Source: Galactobacter valiniphilus (GTDB taxonomy: Bacteria > Actinomycetota > Actinomycetes > Actinomycetales > Micrococcaceae). From it: a stretch of 64,000 nt of DNA. This document shows, one piece after another, positions 23,043 through 32,178 of this stretch. The DNA lies in assembly GCF_003575975.1 (NCBI RefSeq), contig NZ_QQXK01000005.1, positions 62,001-126,000 of the forward strand. The letters run 5' to 3'. Positions within the stretch are counted from its first letter, which is position 1; each line of letters opens with the position of its first letter. The position numbers and the translations under genes were made by a program. The notes under the pieces are model-generated. The model searched no databases. It was given only the letters and a program-made list of their open reading frames with translations, and was not told the DNA's origin.

Positions 23043-23951
23043 TCAGGCGAGGAAGCGCTCGATCGCGGCGGCGGCCGTGCCCGGCGTTTCGTAGTGGATG
23101 AGGTGGCCCACGCCCTGGATCATTTCCAGCTCGGCGTGCGGGAAGGTCCCGGCCAGGATCTCCTGCCCGCGGACCGAGCCCAGCGGATCGGCCGATCCGG
23201 CCACGAGCAGGGTGGGCGCCTCGATCGCGGCGGCCACCTCGAGGACCGTGTGCGCCACCGAGGCGCGGTAGGACTCCAGGAGCGTGGCGGGGGAGGAGAA
23301 GCCGGCGAAGTAGGCGCGGTGCTGCGCCTTGACGTAGGCCCGCGTCGCCGGATCGCTCGAGGTGACCATGGCCGCCGTCGTGGCGTCAACGATGAGGCGG
23401 GAGCGCAGGATCGCCTCGCCCAGGCGCCCGGGGAGGAACGCGCCGGCGGCGTAGTAGAACTCGGCCAGCTTGGTCGTGATGGCCGCCGAGCCCTCGAGCG
23501 CCAGCTCGCAGATGGGGTTGATCAACACCAGCCGGGAGAAGGCCCCCGGGTGCGCGGCGAGGTAGTGGGAGGTCACCACCGAGCCGTAGGAGTGTCCGAG
23601 CAGGACCGTGTCTGCTGGGAGCTCGAGGGCGGTCCGCAGGGCCTCGATGACCATCCCGTGGCCGGTCACGTCGTGGGCAGGCGCCCCCTCGCCCGCGAAC
23701 GGTCCGGAGTCGCCGAAGCCAGGCAGATCGGGGATGACGAAGCGGTGGCGGGGCAGGGCGTTCACGATGCGGCGCAGGCCGTGGTGGTCGCCGCGGAAGC
23801 CGTGGATCGCCAGGATGGTTCCGGCCGGAGCGCCGATCGGCTCGTAGCTGCGCACGACGAGCGTGGAGCCACCCACCTCCAGCGCGAAGCGCAGCGACGG
23901 GCGATCGTCGATCAGCGGGGGATCGAGGGGGGCGGGGCTCTGCTGACTCAC
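23043..23951 (-). CDS. Alpha/beta hydrolase
   Basis: A 302-residue alpha/beta-hydrolase fold protein. The strand-loop AIHGFRGDHHG gives the oxyanion region, and PDLPGFGDSGPF follows. The nucleophile elbow is LLGHSYGSVVT (Ser in GHSYG), the acid is probably in AGSADPLGS, and the catalytic His in GVGHLIHYE. The substrate is unknown. GTG 23951 is preceded on the minus strand by TAGGCT six bases away, overlapping the end of the regulator gene, so it may have its own leaderless mRNA as well as read-through. Confidence 0.85.
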   Translation of the reverse strand: MSQQSPAPLDPPLIDDRPSLRFALEVGGSTLVVRSYEPIGAPAGTILAIHGFRGDHHGLRRIVNALPRHRFVIPDLPGFGDSGPFAGEGAPAHDVTGHGMVIEALRTALELPADTVLLGHSYGSVVTSHYLAAHPGAFSRLVLINPICELALEGSAAITTKLAEFYYAAGAFLPGRLGEAILRSRLIVDATTAAMVTSSDPATRAYVKAQHRAYFAGFSSPATLLESYRASVAHTVLEVAAAIEAPTLLVAGSADPLGSVRGQEILAGTFPHAELEMIQGVGHLIHYETPGTAAAAIERFLA

Positions 23952-23957
23952 GAAGCC

Positions 23958-23963
23958 AGCCTA
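23958..23963 (-). promoter_or_regulatory. Possible -10 for leaderless hydrolase mRNA
   Basis: TAGGCT on the minus strand ends six bases before the GTG at 23951. It covers the stop codon of the upstream regulator gene. The placement matches the other leaderless starts in the window, but chance is possible at this one. Confidence 0.35.
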
Positions 23964-24959
23964 CGGGGCGGCCGGGTCCGCACCCGCGCCGGCCAGGGCC
24001 CGCGCCGCCGTCTCGTCCACGACCACGTGCGTGAAGAGCTCGGCGCGCAGCGCGCCGAGGAGGCCTGGCACCTTGCCCCGCCCGTGCACCACGCCGAGGC
24101 GGTGGGGAACCGTGGCCAGGGTGTCGAAGGTGGGGCCGGTGGAGCGCGCGTTGAGGGCGATGCCGTCGTGGGTGCCATCCGCGCGGAAGAAGCGCGTCGC
24201 GATGTCGCCCACCACCCCCTCCTGCTCGATGAGGCGGTAGTCCTCCTCGTCGAGGAAGTCGCCGTCATAGAGGTGGCTCGTGACGGTTGCGTTCAGGGAG
24301 CCGATGCCGGCCACCATGAGGTGCATGCGGCGCTGCAGGTGGACGATGCGCGAGATGGAACGCTCCTTCCACAGCAGCTCGCGGGCGGCCGGGTCGTCGA
24401 AAAACGCTGGGACGGGGAAGGACTGCAGCGAGCCGTCGTAGGCGTCGGCGAAGCGGCGCAGGATGCTCGCGGCATAGTCCTCGCCCGTGGAGGTGGGCGA
24501 GCCGGCACCGTTGAGCTGGACGAAGGTCAGCCCGCTCGTGGGGTGGCGGCCGAGGCGCTGCGAGAGCGCCCGGACCGTCGTGCCCCAGGCCAGCCCCACC
24601 ACGGAGTTGGGCTTGACGAGGTGCGCCACGACCGAGGCGGCGACGGAGGCCACGCGGTCGAGTTCCTGCTCGGGGGAGTCGCCCACGATGGTCGGGACCA
24701 CGGTGAAGCGCACGCCGTGGCGCTCGGCCAGGAGCTGGGCCAGATCCCTGACGCCGTGCGTCGGATCGTGCAGCCGGATCTCCACGATGCCGCGCTCGCG
24801 GGCCTCGGACAGGGCGCGCGAGACGGTGGACCTGGACACGCCCCAATCGCGCGCCAGCGAGTCCATGGTGCGCTGCTCTTCGTAGTAGCCCTTGGCGATC
24901 GCCAGGAGCATCGCGGAGCGGCGCTGTTGCTCGTTTGTTCCGCCCGAGGTTCGGTTCAT
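23961..24959 (-). CDS. SorC/DeoR-type sugar-binding transcriptional regulator
   Basis: A 332-residue regulator with an N-terminal helix-turn-helix (about residues 31-60: TMDSLARDWGVSRSTVSRAL) and a long C-terminal SorC-like effector domain (VVGLAWGTTVRALS, GSPTSTGEDYAA, MVAGIGSLNATV, GDIATRFFRADGT). SorC-family proteins usually sense phosphorylated sugars. It is transcribed away from glpD, so control of glycerol uptake and use is the likely job; the effector could be glycerol 3-phosphate. ATG 24959 is chosen because AAGGAGG lies just upstream; GTG 24974 would place that site inside the gene. Confidence 0.86.
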   Translation of the reverse strand: MNRTSGGTNEQQRRSAMLLAIAKGYYEEQRTMDSLARDWGVSRSTVSRALSEARERGIVEIRLHDPTHGVRDLAQLLAERHGVRFTVVPTIVGDSPEQELDRVASVAASVVAHLVKPNSVVGLAWGTTVRALSQRLGRHPTSGLTFVQLNGAGSPTSTGEDYAASILRRFADAYDGSLQSFPVPAFFDDPAARELLWKERSISRIVHLQRRMHLMVAGIGSLNATVTSHLYDGDFLDEEDYRLIEQEGVVGDIATRFFRADGTHDGIALNARSTGPTFDTLATVPHRLGVVHGRGKVPGLLGALRAELFTHVVVDETAARALAGAGADPAAP

Positions 24960-24967
24960 CTTGCCTC

Positions 24968-25006
24968 CTTGCACGTATGTGCGTTGGGCTTGATCGTACT
25001 TGCACG
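24968..25006. promoter_or_regulatory. Candidate operator: two CTTGCACG repeats in the regulator/glpD gap
   Basis: CTTGCACG occurs at 24968-24975 and again at 24999-25006, 31 bases apart (about three helical turns). The first copy is also part of an imperfect palindrome GCAC-GTAT-GTGC. Location between the regulator and glpD makes these candidate binding sites. The first copy overlaps the regulator's own ribosome binding site region, which would allow autorepression. Confidence 0.45.
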
Positions 25007-25087
25007 GGGGTCAAGGATCGGGAAGTGACGGCCGCAACACGGCCGCGCCGCGCGAGCGGCAACCGAGCAGTTCCACGGAGGATCACC

Positions 25088-26839
25088 ATGTCAGGACAGG
25101 CGAACTCAGTTCCCGGCTCCCTCAACGCGCCCGCACCCCAGGGCGGCGCCGAACGATCCAGCGTGGCGGCCCTGCGTGAGCGCCCGCGCGCCCAGGTCCT
25201 CATCATCGGCGGCGGCGTCAACGGCGTCGGCACCTACCGCGACCTGGCCCTGCAGGGCATCGACGTCGCGGTCGTCGAGGCCGCCGACTACGCCAACGGC
25301 GCGTCCGGCGCCTCGAGCCACATGATTCACGGTGGCATCCGCTACCTCGAGAACGGCGAGTTCCGCCTGGTCCACGAGTCCGTCGTGGAACGCAACCGCC
25401 TCCTCAAGCTGGCGCCGCACTACGTGCGCCCCCTCCACACCTCGGTGCCCATGCGCAAGGTCTTCTCCGGCCTGCTCAACGCGCCCATGAAGTTCCTCTT
25501 CCACAAGCAGGGCAAGCCCGCCGAGCGCGGCGCCATTGTCATCAACCTCGGCCTGACGATGTACGACATCTTCTCCGGCGCCGGCCGTGTGGCGCCCAAG
25601 CACTCCTTCACGTGGGGCCGCAAGAAGGTCGCCCAGGAGATGCCGCAGCTGCGCCCCGACACCAAGTACCTGGGCACCTACTACGACGCCTCCGTGCATA
25701 ACCCGGAGCGCCTCATCATGGACCTCGTGACCGAGGGTGACGCCACGGGCCACGGCCGCAGCGCCAACTACGTCCGCGCGGTGGGCCACTCCGCCGAGGG
25801 CGTCGTGCTGCGCGACGAGATCTCCGGCGAGGAGTTCTCCTTCGCCGCCGACGTGGTCATCAATGCCACGGGTAACTGGGTCGATCCGACCAACGAGGCA
25901 CTCGGCAAGGCCACTCGCCTCATGGGCGGCACCAAGGGCAGCCACATCGTCCTTGATCACCCCGAGCTGCTCGAGGCCACCCGCGGCCGCGAGATCTTCT
26001 TCGAGCACGAGGATGGGCGCATCGTGCTCATCTACCCCATGCTCGGCCGCGTGCTCGTGGGCACCACCGACCTGGACTCCGAGCCCGGCGCCGAGCCGGT
26101 CGCGACGGACGAGGAGGTCGAGTACTTCTTCGACCTGATCCACCACGTCTTCCCGCAGATCAAGGTGACGACCGACGAGATCGTCTACACCTTCTGCGGC
26201 GTGCGCCCGCTCCCGCGCCACGACGGCTCCACGCCGGGCGCCGTGTCCCGCGATTACCACATCGATCGCGCCGTGAACCACGGCCGTCCCATGCTCTCCC
26301 TCGTGGGCGGCAAGTGGACCACCTTCCGCGCCCTCTCGGAGACGCTTGCCGACGAGGCGCTCAAGGAACTCGGTGCCACGCGCAAGCTCTCCACCGAGAA
26401 TCTGCCGATCGGCGGTGGCAAGGACTACCCTGAGGGCGAGGCCGCGCAGCAGCGCTACCTCGAGTCGCTGACCGATACGGGGCTTGGCCTGGGCCACGCC
26501 ACCGTGCTTCTGGAGCGCTACGGCACCCGCGCCGCCGACGTCGCGGCCTTCCTGGCCGCCGGCGAGGACGTGCCCCTGTCCACCACGGACGAACTCAGCA
26601 CCCGCGAACTCGAGTGGTTCGCCACGCAGGAGCAGCTGGGCCACACCGTGGACGTCTTCATCCGCCGCACCAACCTGGCCTTCCGAGGCCTCGTGACGCG
26701 CGAGATGATCAACGAAGTTTCCCAGGTGCTCTCCAAGCACCTCGGGTGGGACGAGAGCCGCACCGCGGCCGAGTCCCAGTTCGCCCAGGATGTTCTGGTC
26801 GAACGTCATCGCATGGCCTCCCTGGGGGCCAAGCTGTAG
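25088..26839 (+). CDS. glpD: Glycerol-3-phosphate dehydrogenase (aerobic, FAD)
   Basis: GlpD oxidises glycerol 3-phosphate to dihydroxyacetone phosphate at the membrane and passes electrons to quinone. The 583-residue protein has the FAD-binding VLIIGGGVNGVGTYRDLALQG (core GGGVNGVGTYRD), ASGASSHMIHGGIRYLE, INATGNWVD, and GGKWTTFR, all family signatures. ATG 25088 follows GGAGG at eight bases. It leads glpD-glpF-glpK. Confidence 0.94.
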   Translation: MSGQANSVPGSLNAPAPQGGAERSSVAALRERPRAQVLIIGGGVNGVGTYRDLALQGIDVAVVEAADYANGASGASSHMIHGGIRYLENGEFRLVHESVVERNRLLKLAPHYVRPLHTSVPMRKVFSGLLNAPMKFLFHKQGKPAERGAIVINLGLTMYDIFSGAGRVAPKHSFTWGRKKVAQEMPQLRPDTKYLGTYYDASVHNPERLIMDLVTEGDATGHGRSANYVRAVGHSAEGVVLRDEISGEEFSFAADVVINATGNWVDPTNEALGKATRLMGGTKGSHIVLDHPELLEATRGREIFFEHEDGRIVLIYPMLGRVLVGTTDLDSEPGAEPVATDEEVEYFFDLIHHVFPQIKVTTDEIVYTFCGVRPLPRHDGSTPGAVSRDYHIDRAVNHGRPMLSLVGGKWTTFRALSETLADEALKELGATRKLSTENLPIGGGKDYPEGEAAQQRYLESLTDTGLGLGHATVLLERYGTRAADVAAFLAAGEDVPLSTTDELSTRELEWFATQEQLGHTVDVFIRRTNLAFRGLVTREMINEVSQVLSKHLGWDESRTAAESQFAQDVLVERHRMASLGAKL

Positions 26840-26854
26840 TCGCACCTGCAGTAC

Positions 26855-26882
26855 AGAGGCCCTCCCGGCCGGGAGGGCCTCT
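26855..26882 (+). terminator. 28-bp perfect palindrome between glpD and glpF
   Basis: Two 14-base arms (26855-26868 and 26869-26882) are perfectly complementary with no spacer. No T-run follows, so it may be a leaky terminator or an mRNA stabiliser that sets the glpD to glpFK ratio. Confidence 0.5.
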
Positions 26883-26930
26883 TCCCGCACCCGGCGGCAC
26901 ACCGTGCCGCCGACCTTGAAGGAGTCAATG

Positions 26931-27674
26931 ATGTCTCTGGGAGCAGTCTTCCTCGCTGAGCTGGCCGGCACGGCCATGCTCGTCCTGCTGGGTTGTGGCG
27001 TCGTCGCGAACGTCGCCCTGACCAAGAACAAGGGCTTCAACGGTGGATTCCTGATGGTGAACTTCGGATGGGGCCTCGCGGTCTTCTCCGGCGTTTACGT
27101 CGCTTTCGCCTCCGGCGCTCACCTGAACCCCGCCGTCACCCTGGGCATTTGGGCCTCGGGCGCCAAGGAGTTCGTCCCGGGCGTGCCCGTGGACTTCGCC
27201 GCCATCCTCGTTTACATCGCCGCTCAGATGATCGGTGCCTTCATCGGCGCCGTCGCCTGCTGGCTCGCCTACAAGCAGCACTTCGACGCGGAGGAGGACC
27301 CGGCCAACAAGCTGGGCGTCTTCTCCACTGGTCCCGCCATCCGTAACAACGGCTGGAACGTCACCACCGAGATCATCGCCACCTTCGTGCTGGTCTTCGT
27401 CGTCTTGCTCTTCGGCAAGACCCCCTCCGGCCTCGGCCCGCTCGCCGTCGCCCTTCTCGTTGTCGGCATCGGCGCCTCCCTGGGTGGCCCCACCGGCTAC
27501 GCCATCAACCCCGCCCGCGACCTCGGTCCCCGCATCGCTCACGCCGTGCTGCCCATCAAGGGCAAGGGTTCCTCGGACTGGGCCTACGCCTGGGTTCCGG
27601 TCCTCGGCCCGATCGTGGGCGGCATTCTCGCCGGCCTCGCGTTCATGGCCTACGCCCCGGCCTTCGCCGCCTGA
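26931..27674 (+). CDS. glpF: Aquaglyceroporin, glycerol uptake facilitator
   Basis: A 247-residue MIP channel with six membrane helices and both NPA boxes, HLNPAVTLGIW and INPARDLGPRI; the Asp after the second NPA-R (ARDLG) favours glycerol-type channels. It lets glycerol enter for phosphorylation by GlpK. ATG 26931 is six bases after AAGGAG; the preceding in-frame ATG at 26928 is too close. It stands between glpD and glpK. Confidence 0.93.
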   Translation: MSLGAVFLAELAGTAMLVLLGCGVVANVALTKNKGFNGGFLMVNFGWGLAVFSGVYVAFASGAHLNPAVTLGIWASGAKEFVPGVPVDFAAILVYIAAQMIGAFIGAVACWLAYKQHFDAEEDPANKLGVFSTGPAIRNNGWNVTTEIIATFVLVFVVLLFGKTPSGLGPLAVALLVVGIGASLGGPTGYAINPARDLGPRIAHAVLPIKGKGSSDWAYAWVPVLGPIVGGILAGLAFMAYAPAFAA

Positions 27675-27707
27675 TATTCCAATCCAGCACAAGCTAGGGA
27701 GTAACGC

Positions 27708-29228
27708 ATGAGCGAGAACAAGTACGTCATCGCCATCGACCAGGGCACCACCTCGTCCCGCGCGATCGTCTTCGATCACGACGGGCAGATCGTGTCGGTG
27801 GGTCAGCTCGAGCACGAGCAGATCTTCCCGCAGGCCGGTTGGGTTGAGCACAACCCCGCCGAGATCTGGAACAACACCCGCGAGGCGATCGGCCAGGCGC
27901 TGTCCAAGGCCAACATCACGCGTCACGACATCGTGTCGGTTGGCATCACCAACCAGCGCGAGACCGCCGTCGTATGGGACAAGAACACGGGCGAGGCCGT
28001 CTACAACGCCATCGTCTGGCAGGACACCCGCACGCAGAACATCGTCGACGAGCTGGCCAAGAACGGCGGCGTCGACCGCTTCAAGTCGATCGTCGGCCTG
28101 CCGCTGGCGACGTACTTCTCCGGCACCAAGATCAAGTGGATCCTCGACAACGTCGAGGGCGCCCGCGAGCGCGCCGAGGCCGGCGATCTGCTCTTCGGCA
28201 CCACCGACTCCTGGGTCCTGTGGAACCTCACGGGCGGCGTCGATGGCGGCGTGCACGCCACCGACGTCACCAACGCGTCCCGCACGCTGCTCATGGACAT
28301 CCGCACGCTGTCGTGGCGTGAGGACATCGCCGCAGAGTTCGGCGTGCCGCTGTCCATGCTCCCGGAGATCAAGCCCTCCTCGGGCGAGTTCGGCCGCGTG
28401 CACACCGACCAGCTGCTGCGCGAGGTGCCCGTTACCGGCATCCTGGGCGATCAGCAGTCGGCGACGTTCGGCCAGGCCGCGTTCGAGGCCGGCGAGGCCA
28501 AGAACACCTACGGCACGGGCTGCTTCCTCATCTTCAACACGGGTGAGGAGGTCGTTGAGTCCAAGAACGGCCTGCTGACCACGGTGGGGTACAAGCTCGG
28601 CGACGAGCCGACCCACTACGCGCTGGAGGGTTCCATCGCCGTGGCCGGCTCGCTGATTCAGTGGCTGCGCGACAACCTGAAGATGATCGACTCCGCCCCC
28701 GAGGTGGAGGAGCTCGCCGCGTCGGTCGAGGACAACGGCGGCGCGTACATCGTGCCGGCGTTCTCCGGCCTGTTTGCTCCGTACTGGCGTCCCGACGCCC
28801 GCGGCGCCATCGTGGGCCTGACCCGCTTCGTGAACCGCGGCCACATCGCCCGTGCCGCGCTCGAGTCCACCGCCTTCCAGACCGCCGACGTCATCGACGC
28901 CGTCAACAAGGATTCCGGTGTTCCGCTCACGGAGCTGCGCGTCGACGGCGGCATGACCGCCAACGAGGCGCTCATGCAGTTCCAGGCCGACATCCTCGGC
29001 GTGGACGTGGTTCGCCCGCAGGTCACCGAGACCACCGCGCTCGGTGCGGCCTACGCCTCCGGCCTGGCCGTGGGCTTCTGGTCCGGCCTGGGCGAGCTCA
29101 AGGCCAACTGGGCCGAGGACAAGCGCTGGAGCCCGTCGATCGACGGCGCCGAGCGCGAGCGCCTGCTGCGCCTGTGGCACAAGGCCGTCACCAAGTCGTA
29201 CGACTGGGTCGACGAGGACGTGAAGTGA
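27708..29228 (+). CDS. glpK: Glycerol kinase
   Basis: GlpK phosphorylates glycerol to glycerol 3-phosphate. The 506-residue FGGY-family kinase has the ATP-binding [43 protein letters not shown], the glycerol-binding LLGDQQSA-type segment [13 protein letters not shown], and [18 protein letters not shown] (core DGGMTANE). It lies 33 bases after glpF and is followed by a strong terminator, so it ends the glycerol operon. Confidence 0.96.
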   Translation: MSENKYVIAIDQGTTSSRAIVFDHDGQIVSVGQLEHEQIFPQAGWVEHNPAEIWNNTREAIGQALSKANITRHDIVSVGITNQRETAVVWDKNTGEAVYNAIVWQDTRTQNIVDELAKNGGVDRFKSIVGLPLATYFSGTKIKWILDNVEGARERAEAGDLLFGTTDSWVLWNLTGGVDGGVHATDVTNASRTLLMDIRTLSWREDIAAEFGVPLSMLPEIKPSSGEFGRVHTDQLLREVPVTGILGDQQSATFGQAAFEAGEAKNTYGTGCFLIFNTGEEVVESKNGLLTTVGYKLGDEPTHYALEGSIAVAGSLIQWLRDNLKMIDSAPEVEELAASVEDNGGAYIVPAFSGLFAPYWRPDARGAIVGLTRFVNRGHIARAALESTAFQTADVIDAVNKDSGVPLTELRVDGGMTANEALMQFQADILGVDVVRPQVTETTALGAAYASGLAVGFWSGLGELKANWAEDKRWSPSIDGAERERLLRLWHKAVTKSYDWVDEDVK

Positions 29229-29252
29229 TCGCTTGATCGCTTGAGGTCGAGA

Positions 29253-29293
29253 CAGGGCCCCGCCCGACGCATCACGCGTCGGGCGGGGCCCTG
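29253..29293 (+). terminator. Terminator of the glp operon
   Basis: A perfect 18-bp stem (29253-29270 with 29276-29293), loop ATCAC, is followed by CCCTTTG. It begins 25 bases after the glpK stop. Confidence 0.85.
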
Positions 29294-29350
29294 CCCTTTG
29301 TCTCGCGGCCGGTGACGGCCGATGAAGGTCGCATACCCCCTCTCGTGCCC

Positions 29351-29409
29351 TCCCGCACTTTTCGTTCCATCCCGCACCTTCTGTACGGGATGGAATGAAA
29401 AGTGCGGGA
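29351..29409. repeat. Inverted repeat with 24-base arms, REP-like copy 1
   Basis: Arms 29351-29374 and 29386-29409 are complementary with one mismatch around an 11-base spacer. The left arm and spacer share 22 of 27 aligned bases (29352-29378) with 42638-42664, another intergenic inverted repeat. It lies in a 440-base non-coding stretch between glpK and leuS. Unlike the terminators it is comparatively T/A-containing and has a terminator of its own upstream, so a dispersed repeat is more likely than a terminator. Confidence 0.65.
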
Positions 29410-29476
29410 TTTGAGAGCACTGGGTAGGTGTGAGGGCAGGTGGTGGGGGCGCAGGTGGGGCGAAGCCCACCGGAAG

Positions 29477-29525
29477 GCACGACGGCGCGGCGGGGCACCT
29501 CAGGTGCCCCGCCGCGCCGTCGTGC
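29477..29525. repeat. Near-continuous palindrome with 24-base arms
   Basis: 29477-29500 is the perfect reverse complement of 29502-29525, leaving a single central C. The outer word GCACGACGGCGCG recurs in other intergenic regions. It lies 60 bases before the leuS promoter. No T-run follows. It may act as a terminator or a cruciform/protein site; function is not shown. Confidence 0.6.
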
Positions 29526-29584
29526 ACTGGGACACATCAGCGACCCGACCCGGGCGCGTGAACCGCGCCACGGCGGGCCTGACG

Positions 29585-29590
29585 TAGGAT
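29585..29590 (+). promoter_or_regulatory. leuS promoter -10 (TAGGAT)
   Basis: TAGGAT ends seven bases before an in-frame ATG at 29598. Transcription would begin at or next to that ATG, giving either a leaderless longer LeuRS or a 72-base leader with a hairpin (29600-29637) before the GTG at 29670. Confidence 0.6.
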
Positions 29591-29599
29591 TGAAGCCAT

Positions 29600-29637
29600 G
29601 TCCCGCGTCGGCTCCACGAGGAGCTCGGATGCGGGAC
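29600..29637 (+). other. Hairpin in the leuS 5' region
   Basis: GTCCCGC (29600-29606) pairs with GCGGGAC (29631-29637) and an inner GCTCC (29611-29615) pairs with GGAGC (29620-29624). It is at the very 5' end of the predicted transcript. It is too short for a T-box, and no specifier or TGGN box is visible. Confidence 0.4.
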
Positions 29638-29669
29638 GCGTAGTTGTATCTCATGAGAGAGGTTTCACG

Positions 29670-32174
29670 GTGTCCGAGGCGCAGAGCGCACCCACCCCTG
29701 AGGCGAACGAGGACGTCTACGACGTCAAGGCCATCGAGGCGCGCTGGGGTTCCTACTGGGAGGAAGCCGGCACCTTTGTGCCGCTCGACGACGGAAGCCG
29801 CGAGCGCCGCTACGTGCTTGATATGTTCCCGTACCCCTCGGGCGACCTTCACATGGGCCACGCCGAGGCGTTTGCCATGGGCGACGTCGTCTCGCGCCAC
29901 TGGCGCCACTGCGGCTACGACGTGATGCACCCGATCGGCTGGGACTCCTTCGGCCTGCCCGCCGAGAACGCTGCCATCAAGAACAACCAGCACCCGGCCG
30001 AGTGGACGTACAAGAACATCGAGACGCAGGCGGGCAGCTTTAAGCGCTACGCCATCAGCGCCGATTGGAACCGTCGCCTGCACACCTCGGATCCCGAGTA
30101 CTACCGCTGGACCCAGTGGCTCTTCCTGGAGCTGTTCAAGAACGGCCTGGCGTACCGCAAGGACTCGCCGGTCAACTGGTGCCCCAAGGACCAGACCGTG
30201 CTCGCCAACGAGCAGGTCGTCAACGGCAAGTGCGAGCGTTGCGGCACCGAGGTCACCAAGAAGTCCCTGAACCAGTGGTACTTCAAGATCACCGACTTCG
30301 CCGACCGCCTGCTGGATGAGATGGATCAACTGGAGGGCCACTGGCCCGACCGCGTCCTGTCCATGCAGCGCAACTGGATCGGTCGCAGCCACGGCGCCCA
30401 CGTCCGCTTCGGCATTCAGGCCGCGGGCGAGCAGCCGGCGCACGACGTCACGGTCTTCACGACGCGCCCCGACACGCTCTTCGGCGCGACCTTCATGGTC
30501 GTGGCCGTGGACGCCCTGCTGGCCGCCGAGCTCGTCACCCCCGGGCAGCGCGAGGCCTTCGAGGCCTACCGCGAGTCGGTCAAGGTGCTCTCCGACATCG
30601 AGCGTCAGTCCTCCGAGCGCGAGAAGACCGGCGTCTTCCTGGGCCGCACGGCGATCAACCCGCTCTCGGGCGAGGAGATCCCGGTGTGGGCCTCCGATTA
30701 CGTCCTGGCCGACTACGGCACGGGCGCCATCATGGCCGTGCCCGCGCACGATCAGCGCGACCTCGACTTCGCCCGCGCCATGGACCTGCCGGTCCGCGTG
30801 GTGCTGGAGACCGGCGAGGAGAACCCGGCCGAGTCCGGCGTCGCGACCGTCGGCGAGGGCAAGCTCGTCAACTCGGGCGAGCTGGACGGCCTGAACAAGG
30901 CCGAGGCGATCGCCCAGGCCATCGGCATCGTGGAGTCCAAGGGCCTCGGCGAGGCCACGACCACCTACCGCCTGCGCGACTGGCTGGTCTCCCGCCAGCG
31001 CTTCTGGGGCGCCCCGATCCCGGTGATCCACTGCGAGCACTGCGGCGAGGTCGCCGTGCCAGACGAGCAGCTGCCCGTGCGCCTGCCCGACAACTTGCGC
31101 GGCGAGGCGCTGTCCCCGAAGGGTCAGTCCCCCCTGGCCGCGGCCGAGGACTGGGTCAACGTGGCCTGCCCGAGCTGTGGCGGCGCCGCCAAGCGCGACA
31201 CCGACACCATGGACACCTTCGTTGACTCGTCCTGGTACTACCTGCGCTTCGCCTCCCCGCAGTCCTCCACCGCGGCGTTCGACGCCGAGGCCGTCAAGAA
31301 CTGGCTGCCCGTGGGCCAGTACGTGGGCGGCGTCGAGCACGCCATCCTGCACCTGCTCTACTCGCGCTTCATCACCAAGGTGCTCCAGCACCTGGGCCAC
31401 CTGGACTTCCCGGAGCCGTTCTCGGCGCTGCTGAACCAGGGCCAGGTCTTGAACGGCGGCAAGGCGATGTCCAAGTCGCTCGGCAACGGCGTGAACCTGG
31501 GCGAGCAGCTCGACGAGTTTGGCGTGGACGCCATCCGCACCACCATGGTGTTCGCCTCCCCGCCGGAGGACGACGTCGACTGGGCGGACGTGGCCCCGCA
31601 CGCCATGCAGAAGTTCCTGGCCCGCGCGTGGCGCCTCGCGAACGACGTCACCTCGGAGCCGGGCGTCGACCCGGCCACCGGTGCCAAGGCCGTGCGTTCG
31701 GCGACCCACAAGGCGCTGCACGACGCGCTGGAGCTGCTGGACGCCGGCAAGTTCAACGTCGTCATCGCCCGCACCATGGAGCTCGTCAACGCCGCCCGCA
31801 AGGCGATCGACGGCGAGATCGGCGGCGCCGATCCGGCCGTGCGCGAGGCCGTGGAGACGGTCACGCTGCTGCTGAGCCTCGTGGCCCCCTACACCGCCGA
31901 GGACATGTGGGCCCGCCTGGGCCACGAGCCCTCCGTAGCCAACGTGCCGTGGCCCGCCGTCGACGAGACCCTGCTGGTCGAGGACTCCGTCACCGCCGTG
32001 GTGCAGATCCGCGGCAAGATCCGCGCCAAGCTCGAGGTCCCCGCCGACATCTCCGAGGAGGAGCTGCGCGAGCTCGCCCTCGGCGACGAGGCGGTCAAGC
32101 GCTCGGTCGGCGACGCCGAGATCGTCAAGGTGATCGTCCGGGCGCCCAAGCTGGTGTCCCTGGTGGTCAAGTAG
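29670..32174 (+). CDS. leuS: Leucyl-tRNA synthetase
   Basis: LeuRS charges tRNA-Leu and edits misacylated product. The 834-residue class I synthetase has the HIGH motif as HMGH in [15 protein letters not shown], a CP1 editing domain with [15 protein letters not shown] (core [10 protein letters not shown]), zinc-like CxxC pairs (NWCPKDQ, CERCG; HCEHCGE, CPSCGG), and KAMSKSLGN as the KMSKS loop. GTG 29670 is preceded by GAGAGAGG and gives an N-terminal length typical of relatives. An in-frame ATG at 29598 would add 24 residues and would be leaderless; the choice is open. Confidence 0.93.
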   Translation: MSEAQSAPTPEANEDVYDVKAIEARWGSYWEEAGTFVPLDDGSRERRYVLDMFPYPSGDLHMGHAEAFAMGDVVSRHWRHCGYDVMHPIGWDSFGLPAENAAIKNNQHPAEWTYKNIETQAGSFKRYAISADWNRRLHTSDPEYYRWTQWLFLELFKNGLAYRKDSPVNWCPKDQTVLANEQVVNGKCERCGTEVTKKSLNQWYFKITDFADRLLDEMDQLEGHWPDRVLSMQRNWIGRSHGAHVRFGIQAAGEQPAHDVTVFTTRPDTLFGATFMVVAVDALLAAELVTPGQREAFEAYRESVKVLSDIERQSSEREKTGVFLGRTAINPLSGEEIPVWASDYVLADYGTGAIMAVPAHDQRDLDFARAMDLPVRVVLETGEENPAESGVATVGEGKLVNSGELDGLNKAEAIAQAIGIVESKGLGEATTTYRLRDWLVSRQRFWGAPIPVIHCEHCGEVAVPDEQLPVRLPDNLRGEALSPKGQSPLAAAEDWVNVACPSCGGAAKRDTDTMDTFVDSSWYYLRFASPQSSTAAFDAEAVKNWLPVGQYVGGVEHAILHLLYSRFITKVLQHLGHLDFPEPFSALLNQGQVLNGGKAMSKSLGNGVNLGEQLDEFGVDAIRTTMVFASPPEDDVDWADVAPHAMQKFLARAWRLANDVTSEPGVDPATGAKAVRSATHKALHDALELLDAGKFNVVIARTMELVNAARKAIDGEIGGADPAVREAVETVTLLLSLVAPYTAEDMWARLGHEPSVANVPWPAVDETLLVEDSVTAVVQIRGKIRAKLEVPADISEEELRELALGDEAVKRSVGDAEIVKVIVRAPKLVSLVVK

Positions 32175-32178
32175 CGTC

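Noticed and set aside
29477-29525. End of an insertion sequence (perfect 24-base inverted arms)
   Set aside because: The arms are adjacent rather than flanking a transposase gene, and no target duplication or transposase is nearby.
29585-29669. T-box riboswitch upstream of leuS
   Set aside because: The leader is about 72 bases and lacks a specifier loop and the conserved TGGN box; actinobacterial T-boxes are also mainly upstream of ileS.
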